Source of the DNA: Luteolibacter sp. Y139 | GTDB taxonomy: Bacteria; Verrucomicrobiota; Verrucomicrobiia; Verrucomicrobiales; Akkermansiaceae | NCBI RefSeq assembly: GCF_038066715.1 | Contig: NZ_JBBUKT010000001.1 | Span: 1,054,001-1,118,000, forward strand | Length of the DNA stretch: 64,000 bases | Direction of reading: 5' to 3' | Shown here: positions 25,883-37,588 of the stretch, in pieces | Layout: the number at the start of each line of letters is the position of its first letter | How positions within the stretch are numbered: position 1 is the stretch's first letter | The notes under the pieces: generated by a model | The model's input: only the letters and a program-made list of their open reading frames with translations | Database searches by the model: none | What the model was told of the DNA's origin: nothing | Made by a program: the position numbers and the translations under genes

Positions 25883-27145
25883 TTACAGCTTCCGCTGCCC
25901 GTTACCCCGCACCCGGTACTGATAGCTCGTCAGCTCGCGCAGACCCATCGGCCCGCGCGCGTGGAGCTTGTCGGTGGAAATCCCAATCTCCGCACCGAAG
26001 CCGAACTCCTCACCATCCGCGAGTCGGGTCGAGACATTGTGGAAGACACAGGCCGAGTCGCAGCCGGACAGGAAGGCGGTCGCCGCCGCATCATCGCCCG
26101 TCACGATGGTCTCGGTATGATGCGAGCCATGGGTATTGATGTGCTCGATCGCCTCTTCCAGTGAATCGACAATCTTCACGGACAGGATCAGATCGAGATA
26201 CTCGGTACCCCAGTCTTCTTCCGTCGCGGGCACGGCATCGATGATCTGGCGGGTGCGCTCGCAGCCGCGGAGTTCGACGCCCTTTTCCACCAGCTCCTCC
26301 GCAATCGTGGGCAAGTGGCTCTGCGCAACGGCAGAATGAACCAGCAAAGTCTCCAGCGCGTTGCACACGCCAGTCTTCTGGACCTTAGAGTTGACGGTGA
26401 GCTTCACCGCCATGTCGAGGTCGGCAGCCTTGTCCACGAAGAGGTGGCAGATGCCGTCATAGTGCTTGATGACCGGCATCCGCGCCTGCGAGACCACGGT
26501 CTCGATCAACCCTTTGCCACCCCGCGGGATGATCAGATCCAGCCACTTGTCCATCTGGCACAACGCACTGACGCTGGAGCGGTCGGTGAAAGGAATGAGC
26601 TGGATCGCATGCGCGGGCAGGCCCGCATTCTCGCCACCGGCTTGCAAGGCATCGGCGATGGCGCGGTTGCTATGGATCGCCTCGGAACCACCGCGCAGGA
26701 TGGTGGCGTTACCGGTCTTGAAGCACAGCACCGCCGCATCGCTCGTCACGTTCGGGCGGCTCTCATAAATGATCCCGATGGTGCCGATCGGCACGCGCAC
26801 CTGCTGGAGGTGCATGCCATTCGGACGGGTGTATTTCTCCATCACCTGACCGACGGGATCGGGCAAGGCGATGACCTGGTCGATGCCATGCGCGATCGCT
26901 TCCACCTTCGCGGCGTCCAGCTTCAGGCGCTCCAGCATCGGCTTCGCGAGCCCCTTCGCTTCGCCCGCGGCAAGATCGAGGGCGTTGGCGGCGACAATCT
27001 CGGCCGTGCGCGCGCGCAATTCGGCGGCCATCGCCTTGAGAATCTCGTTCTTCTGCTCCGTCGTGAGTTGGGAAAGCTTGTACGAGGCCGCGCGCGCGTT
27101 GCGGGCCAGCGTTTCCACGGCGGAGAAGACTTCGGCGTCGGTCAT
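25883..27145 (-). CDS. proA: Glutamate-5-semialdehyde dehydrogenase (gamma-glutamyl phosphate reductase)
   Basis: A protein of 420 residues that reduces gamma-glutamyl phosphate to glutamate-5-semialdehyde with NADPH in proline synthesis. Blocks include PIGTIGIIYESRPNVTSDAA, FKTGNATILRGGSEA, IPRGGKGLIETVV and the catalytic cysteine in KTGVCNALETLLVH. It follows proB on the same strand (82 bases apart), forming a proBA pair. Length is normal. Confidence 0.97.
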   Translation of the reverse strand: MTDAEVFSAVETLARNARAASYKLSQLTTEQKNEILKAMAAELRARTAEIVAANALDLAAGEAKGLAKPMLERLKLDAAKVEAIAHGIDQVIALPDPVGQVMEKYTRPNGMHLQQVRVPIGTIGIIYESRPNVTSDAAVLCFKTGNATILRGGSEAIHSNRAIADALQAGGENAGLPAHAIQLIPFTDRSSVSALCQMDKWLDLIIPRGGKGLIETVVSQARMPVIKHYDGICHLFVDKAADLDMAVKLTVNSKVQKTGVCNALETLLVHSAVAQSHLPTIAEELVEKGVELRGCERTRQIIDAVPATEEDWGTEYLDLILSVKIVDSLEEAIEHINTHGSHHTETIVTGDDAAATAFLSGCDSACVFHNVSTRLADGEEFGFGAEIGISTDKLHARGPMGLRELTSYQYRVRGNGQRKL

Positions 27146-27226
27146 GGGGTCGGACTAAAGGCAGGTGGGCCCGGAATGCAAAATTTGAAAGGCGGGAATC
27201 GTGCCGTCGTTGGCACTAAAGGCTTA

Positions 27227-27994
27227 TTACTGGGCGTTCGCTGCGAAACGGGTCGAAACGCCCTTTTCCCCGGCGAGGATGGCAGCGAGCCGCTCCGGCT
27301 TGCGGCCGTGGGCGATGTGAACGGTGATCCCGGCATCGACGGAATTCTTCACCGCCTGCAGTTTCGAGGCCATTCCACCGATCGAAAAGCGGCCCCGCTC
27401 GTCCTTTGCGAAACCGAGCACCGCATTCACGTCCGGCACATCCTCGACGAGTTCATTCGTCTCCGGCGAAAGCAGTCCGTCCACCGAAGTGAGCAGCACC
27501 AGCGTCTTCGCGCCGAGCAGCGCGGCGACCTGCGAGGAAAGCATGTCATTGTCACCCACCCGGAGTTCTTCCACGGCCACCGAGTCGTTTTCGTTGATGA
27601 TCGGCACGATGTTCGGCTCCGCGAGCAAGCGGTGCAGCGTGTCCGAGACATATTGCCGGCGCTCCGGCGTCTGGAGGTCCGCAGCCGTGAGCAGGACTTG
27701 GGCGACCGCCAGATTGAAATTCTGGAACAGCGACCCGTAGGTATGCATCAGCCGCGCCTGACCGACGGCCGCACAGGCCTGCTTGGTGGTCAAATCGCTC
27801 GGATAGCCGCCGAGCCCGAAAGCGGAAACACCCGCGCCGACCGCACCGGAACTGACCAGCAGACAGCGGTGCCCGCTCTCCACGAGCCCGGCGATGGCGG
27901 TGACGAGACGGACCAGCGAGGCACCATCGAGCGTCCCATCGCTCGCGCGAGTCAGGACGCCGGTGCCAGCCTTGATGACAGTGAGAGTTTCCAT
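27227..27994 (-). CDS. proB: Glutamate 5-kinase lacking the PUA domain
   Basis: A protein of 255 residues with an amino-acid kinase fold: VIKAGTGVLT, VSSGAVGAG, LLTAADL, PIINENDSVAVEEL, FGDND-type block VGDNDMLSSQVAALL and GGMASKLQAV. It makes gamma-glutamyl phosphate, the first step of proline synthesis. E. coli ProB is about 367 residues with a C-terminal PUA domain; this chain ends right after the kinase domain. Several bacteria have such short forms. Start ATG 27994 fits the family. Confidence 0.95.
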   Translation of the reverse strand: METLTVIKAGTGVLTRASDGTLDGASLVRLVTAIAGLVESGHRCLLVSSGAVGAGVSAFGLGGYPSDLTTKQACAAVGQARLMHTYGSLFQNFNLAVAQVLLTAADLQTPERRQYVSDTLHRLLAEPNIVPIINENDSVAVEELRVGDNDMLSSQVAALLGAKTLVLLTSVDGLLSPETNELVEDVPDVNAVLGFAKDERGRFSIGGMASKLQAVKNSVDAGITVHIAHGRKPERLAAILAGEKGVSTRFAANAQ

Positions 27995-28075
27995 GTCGGC
28001 GGAAATGCGGGGCGCGGCTATGGCCGGAAATCCCCCCGGAGGCCATCGCAAAGCGTGGCAACGGGTCCTGCCTCC

Positions 28076-28453
28076 CTATTTCCCCTCGGGGTCGTGCCCC
28101 GCCCGCCGCCTCGCTTCCCGCACTCGCTCGCGTTCCTTGTAGCGACATCCCCGGCAACGGACCGCCGTCGAGTAGTAGGGAGCCTTTACCACCTCATAGT
28201 ACCAACGCTGGCTCTCCGCCGACCACGTGCAGAGCACCCCACAGTCCTTGCAGAGGAAGGACAGGGCCCTGAAGAACGACGGCGGACGACACCAAGAACC
28301 GCCGAAGTTCACCAAGTCGGGATCGACCGGAATCGCGTCGGCGGGAATCTCGGAAGCCTGCTTGATCCAGCCCCGTTCCAGCAGCTTCGCGATCCGTCCC
28401 TCCCGGAAAACGGTGGTCCGTCTGGCCTCGGACTTGGATCTCCGGCGGGTCAT
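28076..28453 (-). CDS. Zinc-ribbon domain protein
   Basis: A protein of 125 residues with the probable zinc-ribbon pattern FLCKDCG ... W(S)AESQRWYYEVVKAPYYST ... VRCRGCRYKER, in which two CxxC pairs bind zinc. The family (PF13451-like) has no assigned role. Both ends are very basic. It may be co-transcribed with proB, 82 bases downstream on the same strand. Confidence 0.82.
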   Translation of the reverse strand: MTRRRSKSEARRTTVFREGRIAKLLERGWIKQASEIPADAIPVDPDLVNFGGSWCRPPSFFRALSFLCKDCGVLCTWSAESQRWYYEVVKAPYYSTAVRCRGCRYKERERVREARRRAGHDPEGK

Positions 28454-28533
28454 TTCAGGCAGGCTATTCCGAAACCCGCCCGCCCCGCAACCCGCTCTTG
28501 CCCCCTCGCCCCGTCGCGTTTACAGCCGCCCGC

Positions 28534-28947
28534 ATGAACTCGTTCCCGCCGCCCGGTGACAAGAAGGCGCTCGAAGAAGGCCTGGTGTTCACCCCGAAGT
28601 TCGATGCCGATGGCCTGGTCCCGGCGATGGCGATCGACGCCACCACCAAGGAGCCGCTGATGCTCGCCTACATGAATGCCGAGTCGCTGGCGCTCACCTT
28701 GGAGCTCGGCGAAGCCGTCTACTGGTCCCGTAGCCGGAAGGAAATCTGGCACAAGGGCAAGACCTCCGGACAGATCCAGAAAGTCGTCGAAATCCGCACC
28801 GATTGCGACCAGGACGCCCTCGTCGTTTACGTCGAGCAAACCGGCGGCGGCTGCTGCCACACCGGCCGGAATGACTGCTTCTACCGCAAGGTCGCCGGAC
28901 GCAACCCCGAGGGCGGAGCCCTGCTTGCCTTCAAAAACGAGCAATGA
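28534..28947 (+). CDS. hisI: Phosphoribosyl-AMP cyclohydrolase
   Basis: A protein of 137 residues, the single-domain HisI form (no HisE fusion). It opens the purine ring of PR-AMP in histidine synthesis. Blocks: LMLAYMNAESLALTLELGEA, YWSRSRKEIWHKGKTSGQ, TDCDQDALVVYVEQTGGGCC-type zinc site and CHTGRNDCFYR. ATG 28534 gives the usual N-terminus. No other his genes are in the window. Confidence 0.96.
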   Translation: MNSFPPPGDKKALEEGLVFTPKFDADGLVPAMAIDATTKEPLMLAYMNAESLALTLELGEAVYWSRSRKEIWHKGKTSGQIQKVVEIRTDCDQDALVVYVEQTGGGCCHTGRNDCFYRKVAGRNPEGGALLAFKNEQ

Positions 28948-29073
28948 ACTTGGGAAAAAGGGCCGGAAATTCGCAAATTTCGCGGTTGCAATCGCCGGAC
29001 CGTTCCCCTAGTTCTCCCGCCCCTCGCGCCTCCGGGTGCCGGGAACAGCCATTTTCAAGTAAGGAGGACCGCC

Positions 29074-29424
29074 ATGGACATCATCAAAAAGATCGAGCAG
29101 GAGCAGCTTAAGACCGACATCGCCGACTTCAACGTGGGTGACACCGTGAAGGTCCACACCCGGGTCGTCGAAGGCGGCAAGGAGCGCGTCCAGATCTTCG
29201 CAGGCATCGTGATCGCCCGCCGCGGCACCAGCGTGAATGCCTCCTTCACCGTCCGTAAGATTTCCTACGGCGAAGGCGTCGAGCGTGTGTTCCCGCTCCA
29301 CACCCCGCGTATCTCCAAGATCGAAGTGGTCAGCAAGGGCAAGGTCCGCCGCGCCAAGCTTCACTACCTCCGCAACCGCGTCGGCAAGAAGGCCATGCAG
29401 GTCAAGGCCGCCGACAAGGCTTGA
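29074..29424 (+). CDS. rplS: 50S ribosomal protein L19
   Basis: A protein of 116 residues, normal L19 length. Family blocks: [60 protein letters not shown] and [12 protein letters not shown]. It sits at the 30S-50S interface. A strong ribosome site (AAGGAGG) precedes the ATG by seven bases. In many genomes trmD and rimM are adjacent, but not here. A terminator follows. Confidence 0.97.
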   Translation: MDIIKKIEQEQLKTDIADFNVGDTVKVHTRVVEGGKERVQIFAGIVIARRGTSVNASFTVRKISYGEGVERVFPLHTPRISKIEVVSKGKVRRAKLHYLRNRVGKKAMQVKAADKA

Positions 29425-29447
29425 TCCATCTCGGGATTCCCCTTTCC

Positions 29448-29484
29448 AAAACGCGCCACGGTTCATCCGCGGCGCGTTTTTTTC
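29448..29484 (+). terminator. Rho-independent terminator after rplS
   Basis: Stem ACGCGCC (29451-29457) with GGCGCGT (29471-29477), loop of 13 bases containing a further short CGG/CCG pairing, then seven T. Confidence 0.9.
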
Positions 29485-29539
29485 ATTCCGGGATAGAGAG
29501 TGGAACACTTGCCCCTTGGCGGTGGCGGGCGGATGACCA

Positions 29540-30589
29540 ATGCTCCCTCTCGTGCGCCGCGTCCCCATCCTTGCCGTGATTCCCCTGACCATCGGGGTGA
29601 TCGCCGTGCCGTGGTGGGCATGGACGAAGGACATGGATTTCACCAAGCCGCCGAGCGATTTCCAGCTCCGCCGGATTCGCGCCGACACCGCGGCCGCGCT
29701 TTCCAAACCGAAGCGCGACAAGCCTTCGAATACGGCCGAGGAGGTACAACAGCGCGACGTGCAGTCTCCGATCAAGCCGCCGCCGGTGATCGACCCCGGC
29801 GATCCCCATGCCCCGGCTGCGCTCGATGCCTTCCGTGAGAACACCGACAAGGGCGCCCAGGCGCTGATCCAGCTGGCAGTGTATTTGGAGGAGCAGGGCG
29901 GAAATGCCCGCGCCTTGCTGGCGTGGGAACGGGTAATCGACTCGTGCAAGCCGGACGATTCCCAGCGCGCCGCGGCCCTCGCCGGCATCCAGCGTCTGCG
30001 TCCGTCGGTGGCGCCGTGGGCCGCCGATCCCCTTGCCAAGCCACTGGTGCTGGAGGCGGTCGTGGGCCAGGGAACTCCCCATCCTGCGCTGGACGCCCTG
30101 CTGGAGGAGGCCTCACGGATCGCCGCGAGCTCGTCCGCGGGTCTGGTGAAATTCGTCCCCCGCGTGGATTTGCCGGACACTCCGGACCAGAAGAAGAAGG
30201 AAAAACCGAAGCCCAAGCCGAAGCCAAAACCCAAGCCGAAGGGCAAGGAAAAGGACAAAGCCGCCGAACCTGCCGAGCCACCGGCACCGCCTGCTCCACC
30301 ACCGCCTCCGCCGCCTCCCCTTTCCCTGCAAATCCTGACGGATGGCGATACCGTGAAATCGACCGGCATGGTCGAACTCGCGCTGCCGGAAGATCCGACC
30401 GAACTGCGGCGCGAAATCCTGCGCGGGATTTACCGCTTGGCGGCTTCGCAGATCGCAGCGAGCACCGACTTCAATCCGCCCGACCCCCTCTCCGATACCG
30501 ATGATCCGGTTCCCGCCCTGTCGGCGCGGATCACGCGACTGGGTTGGTCGGAGTTCGGAAAATCGCTGCAGGCGACGGATCGGCCCTAA
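29540..30589 (+). CDS. Membrane-anchored secreted protein with KP-repeat linker, unknown family
   Basis: A protein of 349 residues. An N-terminal hydrophobic segment (VPILAVIPLTIGVIAVPWWA) anchors or exports it. Residues about 85-210 form a helical, possibly TPR-like region (ALIQLAVYLEEQGGNARALL). Residues about 213-258 are low complexity: alternating Lys-Pro, then a proline run. The last about 90 residues form a separate domain (LSLQILTDGDTVKSTGMVEL). No family recognised. It is the first gene of a three-gene operon (44 bases to the next). Confidence 0.75.
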   Translation: MLPLVRRVPILAVIPLTIGVIAVPWWAWTKDMDFTKPPSDFQLRRIRADTAAALSKPKRDKPSNTAEEVQQRDVQSPIKPPPVIDPGDPHAPAALDAFRENTDKGAQALIQLAVYLEEQGGNARALLAWERVIDSCKPDDSQRAAALAGIQRLRPSVAPWAADPLAKPLVLEAVVGQGTPHPALDALLEEASRIAASSSAGLVKFVPRVDLPDTPDQKKKEKPKPKPKPKPKPKGKEKDKAAEPAEPPAPPAPPPPPPPPLSLQILTDGDTVKSTGMVELALPEDPTELRREILRGIYRLAASQIAASTDFNPPDPLSDTDDPVPALSARITRLGWSEFGKSLQATDRP

Positions 30590-30632
30590 GAGAACACTGG
30601 ACGCACCCGTTTCTCCGGGGAAGCTTCGCCAG

Positions 30633-31457
30633 ATGATCCGTTCCCTCCTTCTGATGCTCGCCGCGAGCCCGCTGCTCTGTGCCGATCCGGCACCGGCGGA
30701 GCCCGGCAAGAAAGGCGGCGCATTCGGCCCTGACGAGTCCGCCGAGCCCGTGTCCCCTGTCGAGCCGGGCACCCTGCCCGCCCCCGACCAACCGGTCGCT
30801 CCCGCCGAGCCGGCGATCAAGGAACTGGACGCCGATCGCGTGCAGATCGGTGAGGTGATCCTGAACAAGAAGACCCGCGAAATCCGCTTTCCCGCCGCCG
30901 TGAATATGGCCGGCGGTGAACTGCTGGAGTTCGCGCTGGTCCACACCAATGGCAAGGTCCACGAGTCGCTGCTGGTCACGGACGTGTCCGCCACCCCCAT
31001 CAATCTCGCCTTCAAGCTGCTGCGCTATCCTGCCTCGGAAGAACTCTACGCGATCATCGAGAAGGACGGCACCATGTCGAACGAGTTCCCGAAAGTGGCG
31101 GACGACGTGAAAGCCGGAGCCCGTCTCAAGATCAGCGTCGAATGGGAAGACGCCGGCAAGAAGCGCACCGCCAGCATCAACGACTGGATCGCCCACGGCA
31201 CCACCGGTGAGCAAATGCCCGCTGCCGATCCATGGGTCTATGGCGGCTCCCGCGTCCGCGATGGCAAGTTCGTCCCGGACGTCACCGGCGACTACATCGC
31301 GATCTACCTCAGCAATGCCGCGCTGATCAATTTCTCCGGCAAGGACAACAATTCCGACGAGGTGTGGTTGCCCTTTCCCAAGCGCGTGCCACCGGAGGGC
31401 ACCAAAGTCACCGTCATCATCACACCCCAACAGCAGAAACCTGCCGCCAAAAAATGA
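30633..31457 (+). CDS. Secreted YdjY-like domain protein
   Basis: A protein of 274 residues with a signal peptide (MIRSLLLMLAASPLLCA), a Pro/Glu/Ala-rich linker (about 20-65) and a YdjY-like domain (about 70-265): LEFALVHTNGKVHESLLVTD, WIAHGTTGEQMPAADPWVYG and GDYIAIYLSNAALINF. The domain occurs in E. coli YdjY and in many planctomycete and verrucomicrobial secreted proteins; no activity is known. The stop overlaps the start of the next gene (ATGA). Confidence 0.85.
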   Translation: MIRSLLLMLAASPLLCADPAPAEPGKKGGAFGPDESAEPVSPVEPGTLPAPDQPVAPAEPAIKELDADRVQIGEVILNKKTREIRFPAAVNMAGGELLEFALVHTNGKVHESLLVTDVSATPINLAFKLLRYPASEELYAIIEKDGTMSNEFPKVADDVKAGARLKISVEWEDAGKKRTASINDWIAHGTTGEQMPAADPWVYGGSRVRDGKFVPDVTGDYIAIYLSNAALINFSGKDNNSDEVWLPFPKRVPPEGTKVTVIITPQQQKPAAKK

Positions 31458-32611
31458 AGTCCGCCGTTTGTCTCGCCTTCGCCTCCACCATCGCGCTCGC
31501 GCCAGCGCAGGAGAAGAAGAGTAACCCTTACCTGTCCCTGCAGGTCGAAATCAAGCAGGCCATCGCCCGCGGCAATGCCTTCCTCGCCAAGCAGCAGCAG
31601 GAAGACGGCCACTGGGACCAGGCGGATCTGCCCGCTTTCACCGCGCTCGCCCTGACCGCCGGCGCCCGTGACCCGGGTCGCCCGTCGCAGACCGAGCTGC
31701 CGCCGAATATCGCCAAGGGCTTCCAGTGGCTGCTCAAGCAGCAGAAGGAAGACGGCGGCATCTACAACAAGGGCCTCTCGGTCTATAATACCGCCACCTC
31801 TGTGACCGCGCTGACCGCGGGCGGCCTCGAGGAATTCGAGCCTGCAATCGTGAAGGGCCGCAAGCACCTGATCGACCAGCAGTGGGACATCGGCCAGAAG
31901 AAGGAGACCGACAACCTGAACGACGGCGGCATCGGCTACGGTTCGAAGAACGACCACACCGACCTCTCGAACACCTATCTCGCGATCGAAGCGCTCGCGC
32001 TTTCAAAGAAAGTCGTCGAAGACGGCAAGCACGGCGACCAGCCCGATCTCGACTGGAAGGCCGCGCTGGTTTTCCTGTCGCGTTGCCAGGCCATCGACAG
32101 CCCGACCGCCTTGCCGGAAAGCGCCCAGTCGGACCAGAACAAGGGCGGCTTCCGCTACGCCCCGACCGAGTCGAAGGCCGGCGAAGACAAGCTGCCCGAC
32201 GGCCGCACCGCTCTTCGCTCCCATGGATCGATCACCTACGCCGGCCTGCTCTCGCTCATCTACGCCAAGCTCGGCCCGGATGATCCGCGCGTGAAGGCCG
32301 TGAAGGAGTGGCTCGGCAAGAACTACACCCTCACCGAGAACCCCGGCATGGGCTCGCAGGGCCTCTATTATTACTATCAGACCATGTCGAAGGCCCTGTC
32401 CGCCGCGAACATCGACAAGCTGGAACTCGCCGACGGCAAGAAGGCCGACTGGCGCAACGATCTCGCCAACGCCATCCTCAGCAAGCAGGGTGCGGATGGC
32501 TCGTGGACGAACGAAAACGCCCGCTGGATGGAGTCGAATCCCATCCTCGTCACCGCCTACACCGTGATGTCGCTGGAGCAGATCTACTACTCCATCCCGA
32601 GCGAACCGTAA
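31454..32611 (+). CDS. Secreted prenyltransferase/squalene-oxidase repeat protein
   Basis: A protein of 385 residues with a signal peptide (MKSAVCLAFASTIALAPA). It consists of alpha-barrel repeats of the prenyltransferase/squalene-cyclase type: GNAFLAKQQQEDGHWDQ, GFQWLLKQQKEDGGIYNKG, AILSKQGADGSWTNE. The catalytic DxDD of triterpene cyclases is not seen, so a binding or structural role is likelier than cyclisation. It overlaps the YdjY-like gene by four bases, so the two proteins are made together. A terminator follows. Confidence 0.85.
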   Translation: MKSAVCLAFASTIALAPAQEKKSNPYLSLQVEIKQAIARGNAFLAKQQQEDGHWDQADLPAFTALALTAGARDPGRPSQTELPPNIAKGFQWLLKQQKEDGGIYNKGLSVYNTATSVTALTAGGLEEFEPAIVKGRKHLIDQQWDIGQKKETDNLNDGGIGYGSKNDHTDLSNTYLAIEALALSKKVVEDGKHGDQPDLDWKAALVFLSRCQAIDSPTALPESAQSDQNKGGFRYAPTESKAGEDKLPDGRTALRSHGSITYAGLLSLIYAKLGPDDPRVKAVKEWLGKNYTLTENPGMGSQGLYYYYQTMSKALSAANIDKLELADGKKADWRNDLANAILSKQGADGSWTNENARWMESNPILVTAYTVMSLEQIYYSIPSEP

Positions 32612-32650
32612 GCCACCGGGAGCGCGGGATTCATCCCGCCCGGAAGATTC

Positions 32651-32684
32651 AAGGGAGTGCGGATCCGTCCGCGCTCCCTTTTTC
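32651..32684 (+). terminator. Rho-independent terminator after the three-gene operon
   Basis: Stem AGGGAG-GCGGA with TCCGC-CTCCCT (one mismatched base on each arm), loop TCCG, then five T. A second hairpin (GCGGGA 32624-32629 with TCCCGC 32634-32639) lies just upstream. Confidence 0.85.
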
Positions 32685-32735
32685 ATTGCGACCAAAACCT
32701 CACATTCCGTGGGCGCGTTGGTGACAACAATCCAA

Positions 32736-33701
32736 TTACCGGAACGACACCTCGTATCCCCGCTCCTTGCGGAACTTCTTCAAAAACCGCGGCAGCCACG
32801 TCGGCCTCCGCAGGCGCCGTGAAATCCGCCGCCGCGCCTCAAACCAATCCGCGATGCCCGCCCACAGCCCGAGCGACCCGCCATGGGCAATGCCGTCCGG
32901 CAGCTCGTAGCCGAGCAGCTTCATCCGCCGCGCCCGTTCGCCCGAAACGTATTCCCGCGCCCAGGCGCGGCGATACCAGTTCGAGAGCTCCTTCTTCCAC
33001 GCGTCGCGGCTGTCCGGCGAAATCTTGTTGTAGCGCTTCACTCCCGTCGGATCGCCCAGGGTGCCACCCGTCGAGGTGACCAGATCTTCCCCCAGCACAG
33101 CGGCGAGATTCTCCCAGCCAAGATAAGCACCGAGGCGCGTCAGCTCCGCAGCCGGATCCGTCACGAGATCCTCATACTTGATCTGGAAAACGCGGTCGCC
33201 GTGCTTTTCACAGAAGTCCTGAAGCCGCTGCTGACCCTCGTGCAAGTCAATGCCGAATTCATCCGGACACCAGCGGCCCTTGCGAAAGGTCGAGGACACC
33301 GACGACGCCACCGCGACCGGATGCCGCCACAGCACGATGAACTTCGCGTCCGGAAAGGTCGCCAGGATTTCCTCCCCGATCAGCGTGTAGCGCGGCGTCT
33401 TGTCGAGGAACCACTCCTTGCCGCCAGCGAGCCCGTCGTAAATGCCGAGCATCAGCTCGCGAACCCCCTTCCGGTAGGCCTCGTCGTAGCCGTCCCACGC
33501 CTTGCGCATGTCGGCAGCGGCCGTTTCCACCAGCGATTCCCAGTAGGTCGCCTTGCGGGTCATCGCCTCGTCATCCCCCAGAAAGCGCAGCAGCAGGCTC
33601 GGCTCGCCGAGGGTCGCGCATTTCCCGCTCATCAAGAGCAGCCGCTGCAGCAGGGTCGATCCCGCGCGCGGCAACGACAGCAGGAAGACCGGGCGGGTCA
33701 T
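32736..33701 (-). CDS. Sulfotransferase family protein (long form)
   Basis: A protein of 321 residues. The N-terminal PAPS 5'-phosphate loop is FLLSLPRAGSTLLQRLLLMS (about 6-25), followed by WFLDKTPRYTLIGEEILATF and KFIVLWRHPVAVASSVSSTF, the 3'-phosphate binding Arg/Ser block. It would transfer sulfate from PAPS to a carbohydrate or other acceptor in the cytoplasm. Its start overlaps the end of a second sulfotransferase gene (ATGA), so the two act together or in sequence. Confidence 0.9.
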   Translation of the reverse strand: MTRPVFLLSLPRAGSTLLQRLLLMSGKCATLGEPSLLLRFLGDDEAMTRKATYWESLVETAAADMRKAWDGYDEAYRKGVRELMLGIYDGLAGGKEWFLDKTPRYTLIGEEILATFPDAKFIVLWRHPVAVASSVSSTFRKGRWCPDEFGIDLHEGQQRLQDFCEKHGDRVFQIKYEDLVTDPAAELTRLGAYLGWENLAAVLGEDLVTSTGGTLGDPTGVKRYNKISPDSRDAWKKELSNWYRRAWAREYVSGERARRMKLLGYELPDGIAHGGSLGLWAGIADWFEARRRISRRLRRPTWLPRFLKKFRKERGYEVSFR

Positions 33702-34306
33702 GGGCGTTGGTAGCCGAAGTAGGCGATCTCGTCGGCGAAAGTCTCGGCGATGAAGTCGCTCAGCTTGTCATCGTAGTACTGCGCCGCACTTCCACGATCG
33801 GAGCGATTCCGCACCGGCAGCTCCACGGTCGGGATTTCGAGGCGCTCGCAGACCTTCTGGAAATCCTCGTTGAGGTGCTCGTAGCGGATGATGAAATCGA
33901 CATTCGCGAACGGCGGCTTCCCCGCGTCGGTCGGCAGGGCGAAATACTCGCGCAGCGGGCGAACCTCCTTTTCCACGAACTTCCGGAACTTCTTCGCGTT
34001 CCACTCGGTCTCCCGGCGATGCGGCGAGAACCAGAAAGAGATCATCCGGTCCCAAGGATTCCGGACGCAGGCGAACTTGAAAAAGCCGTCCGCCTCCTCC
34101 TTGCCCAGCTCGCGGTAGTAATCTGCCAGCACCGAGTGCTTCACCAGATCGCGGCCCTCGGAGCGCACCTCAAAGCGCTCCACCCCATCCTGGCCGCCGC
34201 TGGCAACGATCCGATCCTCGGAGTAATCCCGCAGGATGTTCTGGATCGAGTTGCCCGCAGTCTTCGGGATGTGGACGAAGAGGAAGCGTTTCTGGAGGGA
34301 AATCAT
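33698..34306 (-). CDS. Sulfotransferase family 2-type protein
   Basis: A protein of 202 residues. It begins MISLQKRFLFVHIPKTAGNS, the PAPS-binding loop of the carbohydrate sulfotransferase type 2 family, and carries FACVRNPWDRMISFWF, the second cofactor block. ATG 34306 places the start directly at the loop, as usual in this family; the frame opens further up but is not family-like. Overlaps the second sulfotransferase by four bases. The substrate may be the exopolysaccharide, but nothing in the sequence proves this. Confidence 0.88.
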   Translation of the reverse strand: MISLQKRFLFVHIPKTAGNSIQNILRDYSEDRIVASGGQDGVERFEVRSEGRDLVKHSVLADYYRELGKEEADGFFKFACVRNPWDRMISFWFSPHRRETEWNAKKFRKFVEKEVRPLREYFALPTDAGKPPFANVDFIIRYEHLNEDFQKVCERLEIPTVELPVRNRSDRGSAAQYYDDKLSDFIAETFADEIAYFGYQRP

Positions 34307-34647
34307 GGCGGACGCTTGCCCAGCCTTCCCGAACCAAGCGGCAGTGGTCAAGGCCGGTTCCTGAAAGCGGCGACGACCGGCGACCGCTCGCCGCGAAGAA
34401 AGGTGTCGGACCCGCCCCATTCCTTGGACAACTCGTGATGCTCGAAAACCGACGCGACGGATCGATCGCATCACCCGATTTCGAAGAGACATGAGAAAGG
34501 TTCCTTGAACGGCGTTTTACTGACGGAACTGGTTCATTGACACGGGGTTCTTCGTCGCTAGCCTCGCGCGTCCGCGCCCGAGGGACCCACGACCTTTTCG
34601 TCGTCCCCATGCGCCTTTCCACAGTTAACCTACTCCACGAACTACAG
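34307..34647. other. Divergent intergenic region upstream of ppdK
   Basis: 341 bases without a supportable gene. It contains the predicted promoter for the dikinase gene (34537-34564) and presumably one for the sulfotransferase pair. No repeats or RNA motifs recognised. Confidence 0.6.
34537..34564 (+). promoter_or_regulatory. Candidate sigma-70 promoter of ppdK
   Basis: TTGACA (34537-34542) and TAGCCT (34559-34564) separated by 16 bases, 84 bases ahead of the chosen start. The -35 is perfect, the -10 is weak. Confidence 0.4.
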
Positions 34648-37500
<2,853 letters not shown>

Positions 37501-37531
37501 GCCGCAAGGCTAGCTTCCTCAGCTAGATATC

Positions 37532-37565
37532 AAAAGCCGCCCCGGGAAACCGGAGCGGCTTTTTC
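37532..37565 (+). terminator. Rho-independent terminator after ppdK
   Basis: Stem AGCCGC-CCGG with CCGG-GCGGCT around a GAAA loop, followed by five T. Confidence 0.9.
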
Positions 37566-37588
37566 GTTCTGCTACTGGTGGGGGAAAG

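Noticed and set aside
26315-28537. Open frame of 740 codons on the plus strand across proA and proB
   Set aside because: It runs antisense through two well-supported enzymes and the gap between them; composition is that of a reverse-strand shadow.
30215-30320. Lys-Pro and proline-run coding stretch as a possible simple-sequence or CRISPR-like repeat
   Set aside because: It is in frame inside a secreted protein and is a normal low-complexity linker.
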